NCBI GenBank assembly: GCA_903926465.1
Contig: CAIYJE010000198.1
Location: forward strand, 1-38,990
DNA length: 38,990 nt
Source: an uncultured Planctomycetales bacterium
GTDB lineage: Bacteria; Planctomycetota; Planctomycetia; Isosphaerales; Isosphaeraceae
Direction: 5' to 3'
Of the stretch, positions 9,193 to 17,574 are shown one piece after another; positions within the stretch are counted from its first letter, which is position 1; the number at the start of each line of letters is the position of its first letter. The notes beneath the pieces are model-generated. The model was not told the origin of the DNA and did no database searches. It saw only the letters and a program-made list of their open reading frames with translations. Made by a program: the position numbers and the translations under genes.

Positions 9193-10422
9193 ATGTCGCG
9201 AGTTGATTTCGCGGTGGCACCGGCCACCAGCCACCAGCCAGACGCCCTGGGACGTTACGGATCTTATGGCGGCCGTTTCGTGCCCGAAACCTTGATGGAC
9301 GCCCTGAATCAACTGACCGAGGCCTACGAGAAGTATAAAGACGAGCCCGTCTTCCGGGCCGAGATGATCGACTACCTCAACAACTACGTCGGCCGCCCAT
9401 CCCCGCTCTATCTCGCCCGCCGGCTTTCCGACCTGACCGGTGGCGCCGATATCTACCTCAAGCGGGAAGACCTGAACCACACCGGCGCCCACAAGATTAA
9501 CAACGCCATCGGCCAGGTGCTCATTGCCCAGCGCATGGGTAAGAAGCGGGTGATCGCCGAAACCGGTGCCGGCCAGCACGGTGTAGCCACTGCCACCGCG
9601 TGTGCCCTTACGGGCCTGGAATGCACCATTTACATGGGTGAAGAGGATATCAGACGCCAGAAGCTGAACGTCTTCAACATGCGCACCATGGGGGCAGAGG
9701 TGATCTCGGTAACCTCCGGCACCCGGACCCTGAGAGATGCCACCAATGAGGCCATGCGTGACTGGATGGGCTCGTCTCTCAACACCCATTACACCATTGG
9801 CAGCGTGGTGGGCCCCCATCCGTTCCCGATGATCGTCCGCGACTTCCAGTCGGTGATTGGCCGGGAAACCCGCCAGCAGTGCCTGGACCGCGTTGGCCGG
9901 CTGCCAGACGCCGTGGTGGCCTGCGTGGGCGGCGGCTCGAACGCCGCCGGCATGTTCTACCCGTTCGTCGAGGATACCGAGGTCGAGATGATCGGGGCTG
10001 AGGCCGGCGGTTTTGGCCCCAAGGCTGGCGGGCACGCCTCTAGCCTGACCCAGGGTCGACCCGGAGTCCTGCACGGCAGCTTCAGCTACGTGCTTCAGGA
10101 TGAGGACGGCCAGACCGAAAACGTGCACTCGATCTCCGCGGGACTGGACTACCCAGGCGTGGGACCCGAGCACAGCTACTGGAAAGACACCCACCGGGTG
10201 CGCTACGAGGCCGTTACCGACAAAGAGGCTCTGGAAGCCTATTATACGCTGGCCCGCCGCGAAGGAATTCTGCCGGCCCTGGAAACCAGCCACGCCGTAG
10301 CCCAGGCCATGAAGGAAGCTTCCCGGCTGGGTAAAGGGAAAATTCTGGTCATTTGCCTCTCCGGGCGTGGCGATAAAGACGCATACGAAATTGCCAGGCT
10401 CCGGGGCGAACCGCTCGTCTGA
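9193..10422 (+). CDS. trpB: tryptophan synthase beta chain
   Basis: A 409-residue PLP enzyme that joins indole to L-serine, the last step of tryptophan synthesis, working with TrpA in an alpha2beta2 complex in the cytoplasm. Seen in the sequence: the PLP-lysine motif HTGAHKINN (Lys101), [10 protein letters not shown] with catalytic Glu123, and the phosphate-binding loop GGGSNAAG at about 246-253. The N-terminus [17 protein letters not shown] is typical of TrpB1. Start: the ATG at 9193 has AAGGA at 9178-9182; an in-frame TTG at 9184 is too close to that site. It is followed 33 bases later by a small membrane-protein gene and then trpA in the same direction. Length is normal for the family. Confidence 0.98.
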   Translation: MSRVDFAVAPATSHQPDALGRYGSYGGRFVPETLMDALNQLTEAYEKYKDEPVFRAEMIDYLNNYVGRPSPLYLARRLSDLTGGADIYLKREDLNHTGAHKINNAIGQVLIAQRMGKKRVIAETGAGQHGVATATACALTGLECTIYMGEEDIRRQKLNVFNMRTMGAEVISVTSGTRTLRDATNEAMRDWMGSSLNTHYTIGSVVGPHPFPMIVRDFQSVIGRETRQQCLDRVGRLPDAVVACVGGGSNAAGMFYPFVEDTEVEMIGAEAGGFGPKAGGHASSLTQGRPGVLHGSFSYVLQDEDGQTENVHSISAGLDYPGVGPEHSYWKDTHRVRYEAVTDKEALEAYYTLARREGILPALETSHAVAQAMKEASRLGKGKILVICLSGRGDKDAYEIARLRGEPLV

Positions 10423-10455
10423 TCCCGAGAATTTCCAATAATCCAGGTTACCAGC

Positions 10456-10782
10456 ATGGAACCCAATCGCGATTCAGAGCGGGCCTTTACCCACAGCCTC
10501 ACCGTTTTTTCGGTCTCGTCCGGAATGATCGGGGTCTGTTTGACCGCCATTGGCTTGGTCCAACTTGTGGTCAAAGGCCGCTCCGCGACCACCATTTGCG
10601 ATGATCTGCTGGTACTTGATGCCGCGGTCTTTGGCGTGGTCTGCATGCTCTGCTACCGCGTACTTCATCATCAGATCCACAACGCAACGTCGTCACTCGA
10701 CAACTGGGTCGATCGGATCTTTCTGTTCGGCCTGGCGCTAATGGTGCTTGTCTGCGGGATCTTTGCCTGGTCGATTCTCTGA
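10456..10782 (+). CDS. small membrane protein of unknown function between trpB and trpA
   Basis: A 108-residue protein with three clear hydrophobic segments (about residues 15-40, 51-67 and 86-106) separated by short polar loops, so an inner-membrane protein. The frame is closed by its own stop, starts at ATG, and lies 33 bases after trpB, which suggests co-transcription. I do not recognise the family; small three-helix hypothetical proteins of this shape are common and need have nothing to do with tryptophan. No enzymatic motif is visible. Confidence 0.75.
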   Translation: MEPNRDSERAFTHSLTVFSVSSGMIGVCLTAIGLVQLVVKGRSATTICDDLLVLDAAVFGVVCMLCYRVLHHQIHNATSSLDNWVDRIFLFGLALMVLVCGIFAWSIL

Positions 10783-10866
10783 GGTCCGACTTCCTCCTTG
10801 CCTGGGTGACGACCGATCCCGCCCCGGGGTAGGATGTAAAAGTCAAATTCCGAGTCCAGACCGCCA

Positions 10867-10893
10867 CGCCTCCCGCTTCAAGCGAGGCGTTTT
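10867..10893 (+). terminator. Rho-independent terminator between the small membrane-protein gene and trpA
   Basis: CGCCT-CC-CGCT-TCA-AGCG-AGGCG forms a 9-bp stem with a two-base bulge and a 3-base loop, followed by TTTT. It lies 85 bases after the small membrane-protein gene and about 90 bases before trpA. It may end the trpB transcript, or act as an attenuator of trpA; I see no Trp-rich leader peptide. Confidence 0.55.
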
Positions 10894-10983
10894 CCATCCA
10901 GGAACAGGCTTTTCACCCACGGGAAGCCAGGTTCCGTTCTCACCAAAGATACTCACGCCGTACCTCTTGACCTCCGAAGGCCC

Positions 10984-11814
10984 ATGAACCGTATCGACGC
11001 CCTCTTCAGCCGCTTGCGATCCGAAGGCCGCCGGGCCATCATGCCATTCCTCACAGCCGGCGACCCCGACCTGGACACCACGCTTGCCCTGGTCCGAAAC
11101 TGCCTGGGAGAGTCTGGCGCCCATCTGGTCGAACTCGGAATTCCCTATTCCGACCCAATCGCCGATGGCCCCGTGATCGCCGCCAGCTATAACCGCGCCC
11201 TGGTGCACGGAATCAAGCTAGACACCATCCTCTCCAGCGTCCAATCGTGGCGAAAAGAGACCGCCAATGACCCGCGCCAGAGCAGCGCACCATTGGTCAC
11301 CATGGTGTCCTACTCCATCGTGTACAAACATGGCCTCGACCGCTACGTAACGGAAGCGGCCGCCGCCGGGGTCGATGGCCTGATTGTGCCCGACCTGCCC
11401 GTTGAGGAAGCAGCAAAGCTTGAGAGCCGCGTGGCAGCCGAGAACTTGAAGCTGATCCAGCTGGTCACGCCCACCACTCCGCGGGAACGAGCCATTCGCA
11501 TTGCCAAAACATCGACTGGATTCCTCTACTACGTCTCTGTAGCTGGCATCACCGGCGAACGATCTCAGTTCCCGCCCGACCTCGCGGAAAAGGTCGGCTG
11601 GCTTCGAACCCAAACCGATATCCCGATCTGCATCGGTTTCGGAATCAGCAAGCCCGAGCACGTGCGGCAACTGGCCCCAGTGGCCGATGGCCTGATCATC
11701 GGCAGCGCCATCGTCAGGCGCATTCATGATCTCAGCGAGCAGGGGGCCTCTCGCGAATCCCTGGTCCAGGATATCGGCCAGTTCGTAGCCGAAATGGTCA
11801 AGGCCCTGGACTAA
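10984..11814 (+). CDS. trpA: tryptophan synthase alpha chain
   Basis: A 276-residue TIM-barrel lyase that cleaves indole-3-glycerol phosphate to indole and glyceraldehyde-3-phosphate; indole is channelled to TrpB. The catalytic residues are visible in VELGIPYSDPIADGPVI: Glu50 and Asp61 (Glu49 and Asp60 in the enterobacterial enzyme). Further family motifs are MPFLTAGDPD at the N-terminus, DGLIVPDLPVEE, YYVSVAGITG and the phosphate-binding IGFGISKPEH and GLIIGSAIV loops. Length is normal. It lies about 200 bases behind the small membrane-protein gene, with a hairpin terminator between, so it may have its own promoter. About 70 bases downstream begins a decayed gene. Confidence 0.98.
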   Translation: MNRIDALFSRLRSEGRRAIMPFLTAGDPDLDTTLALVRNCLGESGAHLVELGIPYSDPIADGPVIAASYNRALVHGIKLDTILSSVQSWRKETANDPRQSSAPLVTMVSYSIVYKHGLDRYVTEAAAAGVDGLIVPDLPVEEAAKLESRVAAENLKLIQLVTPTTPRERAIRIAKTSTGFLYYVSVAGITGERSQFPPDLAEKVGWLRTQTDIPICIGFGISKPEHVRQLAPVADGLIIGSAIVRRIHDLSEQGASRESLVQDIGQFVAEMVKALD

Positions 11815-11883
11815 CAGGGGACGAGGCAGCAGGGGGGGGCAGATATCACAAAACTCCGGTGGGCAGTCTGGACTTACTCATCC

Positions 11884-12599
11884 ATGACCAAACCATCGGA
11901 CCTGCTCCCCTCGGAATACGGCACGCTCTTGGCCACGGTCAAGGAACGTGTCCCGCGGCCCTGTACGCCGGCTCAAGGCGGTAAACACCGAACTCGTCGA
12001 GCTTTACTGGGACATCGGCCGGATGATCGGGGAACGGCAGTCGGGCGGAACGTGGGGTAAGGCTATTGTCCAACAACTGGCTGGAGATTTACAGAACGAG
12101 TTTCCAGGCGTGACAGGATTTTTAGCCTCGAATCTTTGGCGTATGAAGGCTTTCTTCGAAACTTACCGAGAACTCGAAAAACTCGCACCACTGGTGCGAG
12201 AAATTGGCTGGACTCATAACCTGATCATTCTGGTGCGATGCAGAAACCCTCTGGAACGCGAATTCTACCTACGGATGACCCGCAAATTCGGCTGGTCCAA
12301 GAGCGTCCTCATCCACCAGATTAAAAACCAGAGCTTTGAAAAATCTCTGCTCGGCCAGACGAATTTCGACCAGGCTCTCACGCCAGAGCTAAGGGCACAG
12401 GCCAAACTGGCGGTGAAAGACGAAACACCTTCGATTTCCTGGAACTGTGCGAAGAACACAGCGAGCGAGAGCTGGAGCGGGTATTGGTTGCCCGAATCGA
12501 GAACTTTCTGCGCGCAATGGGTGGCGTTTTTGCTTGCATGGGGAGCCAGTTTCGGTTGGAAGTTGAAGGAGACGAGTTGCTCAGCAAGACATTTTAAGG
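11884..12599 (+). pseudogene. DUF1016 (YhcG-type) PD-(D/E)XK nuclease gene, broken
   Basis: Three pieces in different frames together rebuild most of a DUF1016-family protein. The ATG at 11884 gives a typical N-terminus (YGTLLATVKERV) but is out of frame with the next piece, LKAVNTELVELYWDIG, which runs from about 11970 to 12420 and includes EREFYLRMTRKFGWSKSVLI, QTNFDQALTPELRAQ and AKLAVKDE. A second shift near 12423 is needed to continue with TFDFLELCEEHSERELERVL and FLRAMGGVFA up to a stop at 12597-12599. The nuclease end normally following (acidic active-site segment and the rest of the fold) is absent. So there are two frameshifts plus a 3' truncation, and the gene is most likely dead. 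The deletion ends close to a long palindrome repeat at 12639. Confidence 0.85.
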
Positions 12600-12638
12600 C
12601 CCTGAATACCAGTTTAACTGCCTTTGCAACAGGTGTCT

Positions 12639-12727
12639 GGTGGCACGGATGACTCTTCCGAGAGTCATCTATGCCACCTCCGAATCCAACAAAACGCACT
12701 CGCCCCAAACCTGGTGTTCACGGCCCC
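12639..12727 (+). repeat. palindrome plus flanking repeat, copy 1
   Basis: GGTGGCA (12639-12645) and TGCCACC (12672-12678) enclose GGATGACTCT-TCCG-AGAGTCATCT, so the whole 40 bases can form a stem of about 17-18 pairs with a 4-base loop. The following 49 bases, through 12727, match 13351-13406 with a few substitutions and one 3-base indel. Confidence 0.75.
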
Positions 12728-12810
12728 ACTCCTTCCTTCGGAGTCGGTCGGTCGCTTGCGCTCCCGGCTCTGCAAGAAGAAGACGCTGCGCGGTCGTCAA
12801 TGCCGTCGGT

Positions 12811-12840
12811 CATGGATGACTCTCGGAAGAGTCATCCATG
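12811..12840 (+). repeat. palindrome, copy 2
   Basis: CATGGATGACTCT-CGGA-AGAGTCATCCATG: a perfect 13-bp stem with a 4-base loop, followed by CCACC as in the other copies. The loop CGGA is the reverse complement of the loop in copy 1. Confidence 0.75.
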
Positions 12841-12937
12841 CCACCAGTCAAGAGAAGGCCGCGCTCAGACGTTGGCTAAGATTTGTGTAATACGGATTCC
12901 AGCCAAGTGCAGTGAAGCCTGGGGCCGGGCTGTTTTT

Positions 12938-13020
12938 CGGGCTGAAAGCCCGGTTCATAAAGCCCAGCCCGAAGAGCTGGGTAACGTATCCCCCCAAGAC
13001 CACCCGCCCTGTACGGGCGG
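12938..13020. repeat. cluster of GC-rich palindromes
   Basis: Three palindromes in a row: CGGGCTGAAAGCCCG (12938-12952), CCCAGCCCGAAGAGCTGGG (12963-12981, one mismatch) and CCGCCCTGTACGGGCGG (13004-13020). Order and spacing of the first two resemble 7696-7740. Confidence 0.7.
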
Positions 13021-13086
13021 TTCATCCGTGTGAAAGAGAGACGCCCTTACAGGGCTGAAAGACGATTTTATAGGCATAAACACAAA

Positions 13087-13105
13087 CCCAGGCCTTCGCC
13101 CTGGG
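13087..13105. repeat. GC-rich palindrome
   Basis: CCCAGGCCTTCGCCCTGGG, with arms CCCAGG and CCTGGG around GCCTTCG, is followed about 15 bases later by CCTTTCAGGG. It is the last unit of the cluster and resembles 7855-7871. Confidence 0.6.
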
Positions 13106-13320
13106 CTTTAAGAACGATCCTTTCAGGGTCGAGAATTCGATGCCTCTTGATAGGGGTTACTGAATTCGGCGGAATGATTATACATCCAAGAATCCCTCGC
13201 TCACGCGTCGGGCGAGTAGGAGTTGTCTTCGGGAGCGATAGTTCCCCAAAAGCGCAACTTCAAAGCTCACGCTCTCAGCTCGGTCAGGATAAGAGCAAGC
13301 ACGCGTCATTGATCACACGT

Positions 13321-13406
13321 CACGGATGACTCTCGGAAGAGTCATCCATGCCACCTCCTCCGAATCCAACAAAACGCGCTCGTCCCAAACCTGGTGTTCG
13401 CAGCCC
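13321..13406 (+). repeat. palindrome plus flanking repeat, copy 3
   Basis: GGATGACTCT-CGGA-AGAGTCATCC (13324-13347) is followed by ATGCCACC and a flank through 13406 that matches copy 1, with an extra three bases in CCTCCTCCG. Copies 1 and 3 are in the same orientation by their flanks, but their hairpin loops are reverse complements of each other. Confidence 0.75.
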
Positions 13407-13439
13407 AACAAGGTCGTTCCGAGCTGGCCGCTCGCTGCG

Positions 13440-13461
13440 AAAGATGTGGATAATTGACAGG
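13440..13461 (+). repeat. dispersed 22-base repeat, copy 3
   Basis: AAAGATGTGGATAATTGACA followed by GG, matching the copies at 7619-7640 and 7955-7976. It lies 34 bases after the end of palindrome copy 3. Confidence 0.6.
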
Positions 13462-13729
13462 CTTCCACCCGAGCCCAACGATTCTCCAAGAATGGACGTG
13501 TGCCTGCGGTGGTCCGAGGTTTTACTCAAGACCGAGCCGGACAAACAAGTTGCATGTGGATTCAGGCGAGCATTTTTCTTCACCATTCAAGGGTTGAACA
13601 TGAATGATTGCGCCGCACGCTCGGCTGGCTCGGGTGGAACCTCGCCCCACCGCAAGCTTGACAACCTGGCAATTTTACCAAACCGCAACTCTAACACTCA
13701 TCAGAACTGGACCAGCTTGGAACCTACAC

Positions 13730-14860
13730 TCAATTCTTGGGCGTAAAGATCAAGATCTCAACACGATTTGATGGCGGTGGAGAGTTCTCGCCAGCAGCGT
13801 TGGCCCCCGGCTCGGGTTTGGGTTCCCGGGTACCGAACCCCACGGCGGCCACCTTGCGCTGGCGAAAGAAGCCCAGGTCGAACAGGCGGTGCTTGGTTTC
13901 CAGGTAATTCTTCACAGCCCGGGCCTGGTCTTGTGTGAGAATGCGCGCGGTGTTCTGGTCTTGCGCCGAGGTGGCAAACGCCGCGATCACAATTTCGGCC
14001 GACTCGGGCGCAGCAAGGTCTTTGAACCACGTCACGAACTGGTCGAGCTGCGCGGCACCGTTCTCCGAAACAATGGCCGTGTCGGGCTCGAACAGGTCGG
14101 CACTGTTAAAAACCTGGCCCTCGCGGGTAGAGTTGGGCCGGTACAAAATCCGGTCGGTATCGTCGAAACCGCGTTCCTTGATGTAGCTGGAGATTGGCCA
14201 GAACCCTTTCACGGCCGAAAGGTTATCGTCGAGCGCACTCACGGCTTTTTCGCCCCGTTCGGCCAGGCTCATGAACTGCCGATAGGCGGCGTCATCGCGT
14301 ACCAGCTTCCCTAACGTTCCTTCGCCACGGTTGATGGCTCCGGCAATGGCGTTGAATTCCTTCATTCCCTGCTCGGTCTCTCTGGTCAGGCTTGCGAGCT
14401 GGTTCAGAGATTCTCGAGTCGACTTGAACAAATCGCTCAGTTCCAGCGGTTCGGTGGTTAACAACTGGCCGCCGTCTGGGAGCGCCTGGGCATTGGGCTT
14501 ACCGGGCGAGATCTCGATTACCTTGGGGCCGACCGCATTCTGCATGGCAATACTGGCCACGGCGTCGGTCCGGATGAGCGAGTGTAGCCGGGCGTCGATC
14601 CGCAGCCCGACCCGAATTGGGCCACCAGGCTCCACGGGAGGCTGAATAGATTCGACCACGCCGGCTTCCATGCCCTGAAGGCGGACCTTATCGCCCAGGG
14701 CAAGGCCGCTGATTCTGGCGAACGCGGCCTCGGCCCGGAATGTTGGCTGCCAGACCCAGTGGCGCTGGGCGACCTTGAATACGCCCCAGGTGGCCAGTGC
14801 CAAAACGCCAACGGCCAGTGTTGCATTGAGCAGGGCACGCCCTGGACTGATTTCACGCAT
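13730..14860 (-). CDS. MCE/MlaD-family protein fused to an OmpA-like C-terminal domain
   Basis: A 376-residue protein, probably the envelope substrate-binding part of an Mla-type lipid transporter. Residues about 9-30 form one membrane helix. Residues about 40-125 are an MCE domain (FARISGLALGDKVRLQGMEAGVV). A helical segment follows (about 130-220). Residues about 250-376 look OmpA-like: FNSADLFEPDTA, a TQDQARAVKNYLE helix and the closing NRVEILIF, which keeps the Arg used in peptidoglycan binding, while the usual GHTD element is replaced by AAFATS. Start: the ATG at 14860 overlaps the stop of the upstream gene by eight bases, indicating translational coupling; a longer frame starts at a TTG at 14908. 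Upstream in the operon are an unknown gene and an MlaE permease. Confidence 0.88.
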   Translation of the reverse strand: MREISPGRALLNATLAVGVLALATWGVFKVAQRHWVWQPTFRAEAAFARISGLALGDKVRLQGMEAGVVESIQPPVEPGGPIRVGLRIDARLHSLIRTDAVASIAMQNAVGPKVIEISPGKPNAQALPDGGQLLTTEPLELSDLFKSTRESLNQLASLTRETEQGMKEFNAIAGAINRGEGTLGKLVRDDAAYRQFMSLAERGEKAVSALDDNLSAVKGFWPISSYIKERGFDDTDRILYRPNSTREGQVFNSADLFEPDTAIVSENGAAQLDQFVTWFKDLAAPESAEIVIAAFATSAQDQNTARILTQDQARAVKNYLETKHRLFDLGFFRQRKVAAVGFGTREPKPEPGANAAGENSPPPSNRVEILIFTPKN

Positions 14861-15434
14861 GGTGACCCGCGTTTCTGGTTCCAGAGTTTGGGTCCTGGCC
14901 AGACCCAAGATTCACCAGCCGCTTCAACGGCGGTGCCTGCCCATAAAAGGGATCCACGTAGGCATGAGCATACACATCCTGGGTAGATTCACAGGCGTGC
15001 GCACACACCGCGCGAATCCTGGCCGCAACATCGGCCGAGAGGTAGTCACGGGAATCCTCGACCTCATGGTAGAAGTTTGTCAGGGTCCACCAGGTCTCCA
15101 GCAATGGGCGATCCATGCCCAGCGCGGTTTCTCCGAACGTGCGCACCACGTGATCTTTCAACCGCAAAACCAGGCCACCACGCCCAGGATCATTCACAGG
15201 CCGGGCCACTGACTCTACGGCATCCAGTGCGCCGGCAATCGCGGCATCGGTGGGCAGGCCGGCCAGGGCGGCCAGCAGTAACCCAAGGTCGGCGGGGTCT
15301 GAGCCCAAGATCGACACAAAGGCCGGCATGGCAATCTCCAGGTTTCCCCGGGTGATCGAGTCTGTGGCCAGCAGCGCATTGCACCACTGGTCAAACGTGG
15401 CGCGGTCGCAGGTGAACAGGTCCAGCCGGAGCAT
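14853..15434 (-). CDS. unknown protein between MlaE-type permease and MCE protein
   Basis: A 193-residue protein, apparently soluble, with no signal peptide. The ATG at 15434 is preceded by GGGAAGG at good spacing. It starts 39 bases after the MlaE-like gene stop, and its own stop overlaps the start of the MCE gene, so it belongs to that operon. It is Ala/Leu/Asp-rich and probably helical. I see no Walker A or ABC signature, so it is not the missing ATPase. No family recognised; a partner of this transporter is inference from position only. Confidence 0.75.
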   Translation of the reverse strand: MLRLDLFTCDRATFDQWCNALLATDSITRGNLEIAMPAFVSILGSDPADLGLLLAALAGLPTDAAIAGALDAVESVARPVNDPGRGGLVLRLKDHVVRTFGETALGMDRPLLETWWTLTNFYHEVEDSRDYLSADVAARIRAVCAHACESTQDVYAHAYVDPFYGQAPPLKRLVNLGSGQDPNSGTRNAGHHA

Positions 15435-15473
15435 GAGAAAGGCCTTCCCGGAGAGTGTACACCCAGAGGTCTA

Positions 15474-16256
15474 TTAACTATGCCAGTGCATGGCATCAAC
15501 AACCGCCTGGATCACTGGAACAATTAGCACATTGAAGAAGAAGACCGCCAGCGTCGAACGAACCACGCCCCGGGTCGCCGCGCGGCCCACGTCGTCGGTG
15601 GATCGACCGGACCGCATCCCGGTCCAGCAACCAATGATACCGATCAGGAAACCGAACACGGCAGTTTTCAAGGTGGCCGGCACAATATCACGGAGCCAAA
15701 GGTGCTCCAGTGACTTGATGCCATACGCCTGGGGCGAGAGTGAGCCAGCCACCTGTTCCGTCAGCATTCCGCCCAGCAAAGCCGCAGCGTCCAGAACCAC
15801 GGTCAATAACGGCAGCGCCAGAATACAAGCGAGCACACGAGGCGCGACCAGGGCCGAGATTGGCGGCGAACCCAGCACAATCTGGGCATCAATCTGCTCG
15901 GTTAACTCCATGGACCCGGTTTCTGCCGCAAGCCCAGCCCCCATCCGGCTGGCCACCAACACCGAGGCCAGCAAGGGCCCAGTTTCCACCAGTACGGCAA
16001 TCGCCAGGATGCCGGGAAGCTGATCCTGATAACCATTGGCCACCAGCGAGCGGCGGCTCTGCAACCAGGTAACCACCCCCACGCTGAACCCCGCGGCCAG
16101 AATTACCGGCAGGCTGCCCCAGGCCACCCGCTCAAATTGGCGCAAAACCAAACCGGGGCGTTTAATGAGCACACCCGGCAAGGCCAACAGTGCCCGCAGG
16201 GCAAAGTCGATAAAGCGTCCGAACTCCAGGAATGACTCCGTTGCGGCTCCGGTCAC
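15474..16256 (-). CDS. MlaE-family ABC transporter permease
   Basis: A 260-residue inner-membrane protein of the MlaE/YrbE family, the permease of MCE-type phospholipid transport systems. It has an amphipathic N-terminus and several hydrophobic segments (about 45-65, 80-105, 140-170, 200-220, 235-255). The family core is visible: LVETGPLLASVLVASRMGAGLAAE (about 90-113), then TEQIDAQIVLGSPPISALVAPRVLA. The start is GTG at 16256 with AGAAGG upstream. It heads an operon with an unknown protein and an MCE/OmpA protein. The usual ATPase (MlaF) is not next to it in this window. Confidence 0.93.
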   Translation of the reverse strand: MTGAATESFLEFGRFIDFALRALLALPGVLIKRPGLVLRQFERVAWGSLPVILAAGFSVGVVTWLQSRRSLVANGYQDQLPGILAIAVLVETGPLLASVLVASRMGAGLAAETGSMELTEQIDAQIVLGSPPISALVAPRVLACILALPLLTVVLDAAALLGGMLTEQVAGSLSPQAYGIKSLEHLWLRDIVPATLKTAVFGFLIGIIGCWTGMRSGRSTDDVGRAATRGVVRSTLAVFFFNVLIVPVIQAVVDAMHWHS

Positions 16257-16497
16257 CTCAACACCTTCTTACCTGGCCAGAGACCTGGCCGGAAGTGGAC
16301 GTCAGGCCTACCCCTGACGCCCGTTCAGCCAACCGATTGAGTTCAGATCTAGGACTTTACGTCATCATCACCCAACAGAGACAGGATCGTCCATGGCCGT
16401 TTCAGGTCCGAATCCGGCACTCGCTCCTTGAACGCGCAGCCGGAGGGCGCAAGTGGAACCACAACCAGCCTGAGCTTTAAGACTGACCATCTGCCCA

Positions 16498-17328
16498 TCA
16501 GTACGAGGGGGGTTGCCCGGTCCCTGGGCCGGGGTAGGGGCCGTAGACGGCTTCATCCCACCACTGGGGTTGCTGAGACCGAATCTGGTTGCGAAACAGA
16601 ATTCCGATCAAAACCCCGGCCGCCGCGCCACCGAAGTGGGCCAGGTACGCCACACCCCCTGCGCTCCCCAGTTTTTCCAAAGACCCGAATCCCAGAAAAA
16701 GCTGCATGGCAATCCAGAAGCCAATGAACCAGAGCGCCGGAATATTGACGATGGCCATGAGTGGGAACGGAAGCAGAACCCGGATTCGGTTGCGAGGAAA
16801 CCACACGGCATACATGCCCATGAGGCCAGCGATGGCCCCGGAAGCCCCCAATGTGGGGATGACCGAGTTGGGAGCGGCCAAGATTTGAGCCGCCGACGCC
16901 GCCAGGCCACACCCCAGATACGCTAAAATGTATCGCTTGGTGCCCAGAAACTCCTCGACGTTGTCGCCGAAAATCCAGAGATAGAACATATTTCCCAGCA
17001 GGTGCATCATGCCACCATGCATGAACATGGCCGTGAACAGGGTCATCCAGATCGGAATTGCCACCGGCCCCTGCGCCACCAGGTCTTCCGAGTCTGGCTC
17101 TTGGCTGACCAGGAAATTGGGCAAAAACGGATGCGGGGGCCGAGCCATCTCGAACTCATGCGTAATATCGAAGTTGTGGGTGATCTCGTAGGGAGTGGCC
17201 GCATAGGACGTGGTGAAAACATCCCCCTGCATCGTCTGAACGAGAAACATGAGCACGTTCAGGGCGATGAGCCCGTAAGTGCCTACCGGGACAATGTTCG
17301 AGCGTTCAACGTCACCTAAAGGAAACAT
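16498..17328 (-). CDS. rhomboid-family intramembrane serine protease
   Basis: A membrane protease of 276 residues that cleaves transmembrane substrates within the bilayer. The catalytic serine is in GASGAIAG (about residue 163) and the histidine in AHFGGAAAG (about 231). The HGGMMHLLGNMFYLWIFGDN segment carries the family's conserved His and Asn. At least six hydrophobic segments are visible. The loop between the first helix and the HGG segment is long (about 60 residues, His/Glu/Pro-rich), and the C-terminus is a Pro/Gly/Tyr-rich tail. Start: the ATG at 17328 gives the usual MFPLGD beginning; a TTG at 17334 is possible because AAGGA fits it slightly better. It is about 240 bases upstream of the MlaE gene, so co-transcription is uncertain. 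Confidence 0.95.
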   Translation of the reverse strand: MFPLGDVERSNIVPVGTYGLIALNVLMFLVQTMQGDVFTTSYAATPYEITHNFDITHEFEMARPPHPFLPNFLVSQEPDSEDLVAQGPVAIPIWMTLFTAMFMHGGMMHLLGNMFYLWIFGDNVEEFLGTKRYILAYLGCGLAASAAQILAAPNSVIPTLGASGAIAGLMGMYAVWFPRNRIRVLLPFPLMAIVNIPALWFIGFWIAMQLFLGFGSLEKLGSAGGVAYLAHFGGAAAGVLIGILFRNQIRSQQPQWWDEAVYGPYPGPGTGQPPSY

Positions 17329-17574
17329 GAGCAATGGTGTCCTTGCACGGTCGGGGCTTGCCCTTCGGTCTCAACTAAAGACCCCGCAATTCTACGGTCT
17401 GGGCCGCAGGTTGGCCGCAACACCGTGCGTTTTTTTGGCCCAAATCACAAAAGTATCCTGGCCTGCTCGTGGGAATTTCCAAGATTTCCAGCCAATCGCC
17501 CAGTCGGTCTCCAAATGAACGACCCTGAGGAACCAGGGGGCTGTCTGGGATTTCTTCCGACGAGCCGAAGCGGC

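Larger units (their letters stand above)
12600..13729. other. repeat island without a convincing gene
   Basis: About 1.1 kb between the broken nuclease gene and the MCE protein gene. Open frames at 12671-13033 and 13348-13746 begin with the same Pro/Arg-rich peptide only because both start inside copies of the same repeat. The stretch holds three copies of a long palindrome (12639-12678, 12811-12840, 13321-13350), a direct repeat (12671-12727 and 13349-13406), GC-rich palindromes (12938-13105) and one copy of the 22-base dispersed repeat (13440-13461). Confidence 0.65.

Noticed and set aside
9052-10293. Minus-strand open frame of 413 codons across trpB
   Set aside because: It is the antisense shadow of trpB, which carries all catalytic motifs; the antisense product has no family features.
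12671-13033. Open frame with Pro/Arg-rich start, similar to one at 13348-13746
   Set aside because: The shared start comes from a DNA repeat in the palindrome family; no ribosome-binding site and the two diverge completely after the repeat.
17400-17437. Hairpin-like sequence followed by seven T on the plus strand
   Set aside because: The stem needs several bulges and no plus-strand gene lies upstream, so a terminator is unlikely.
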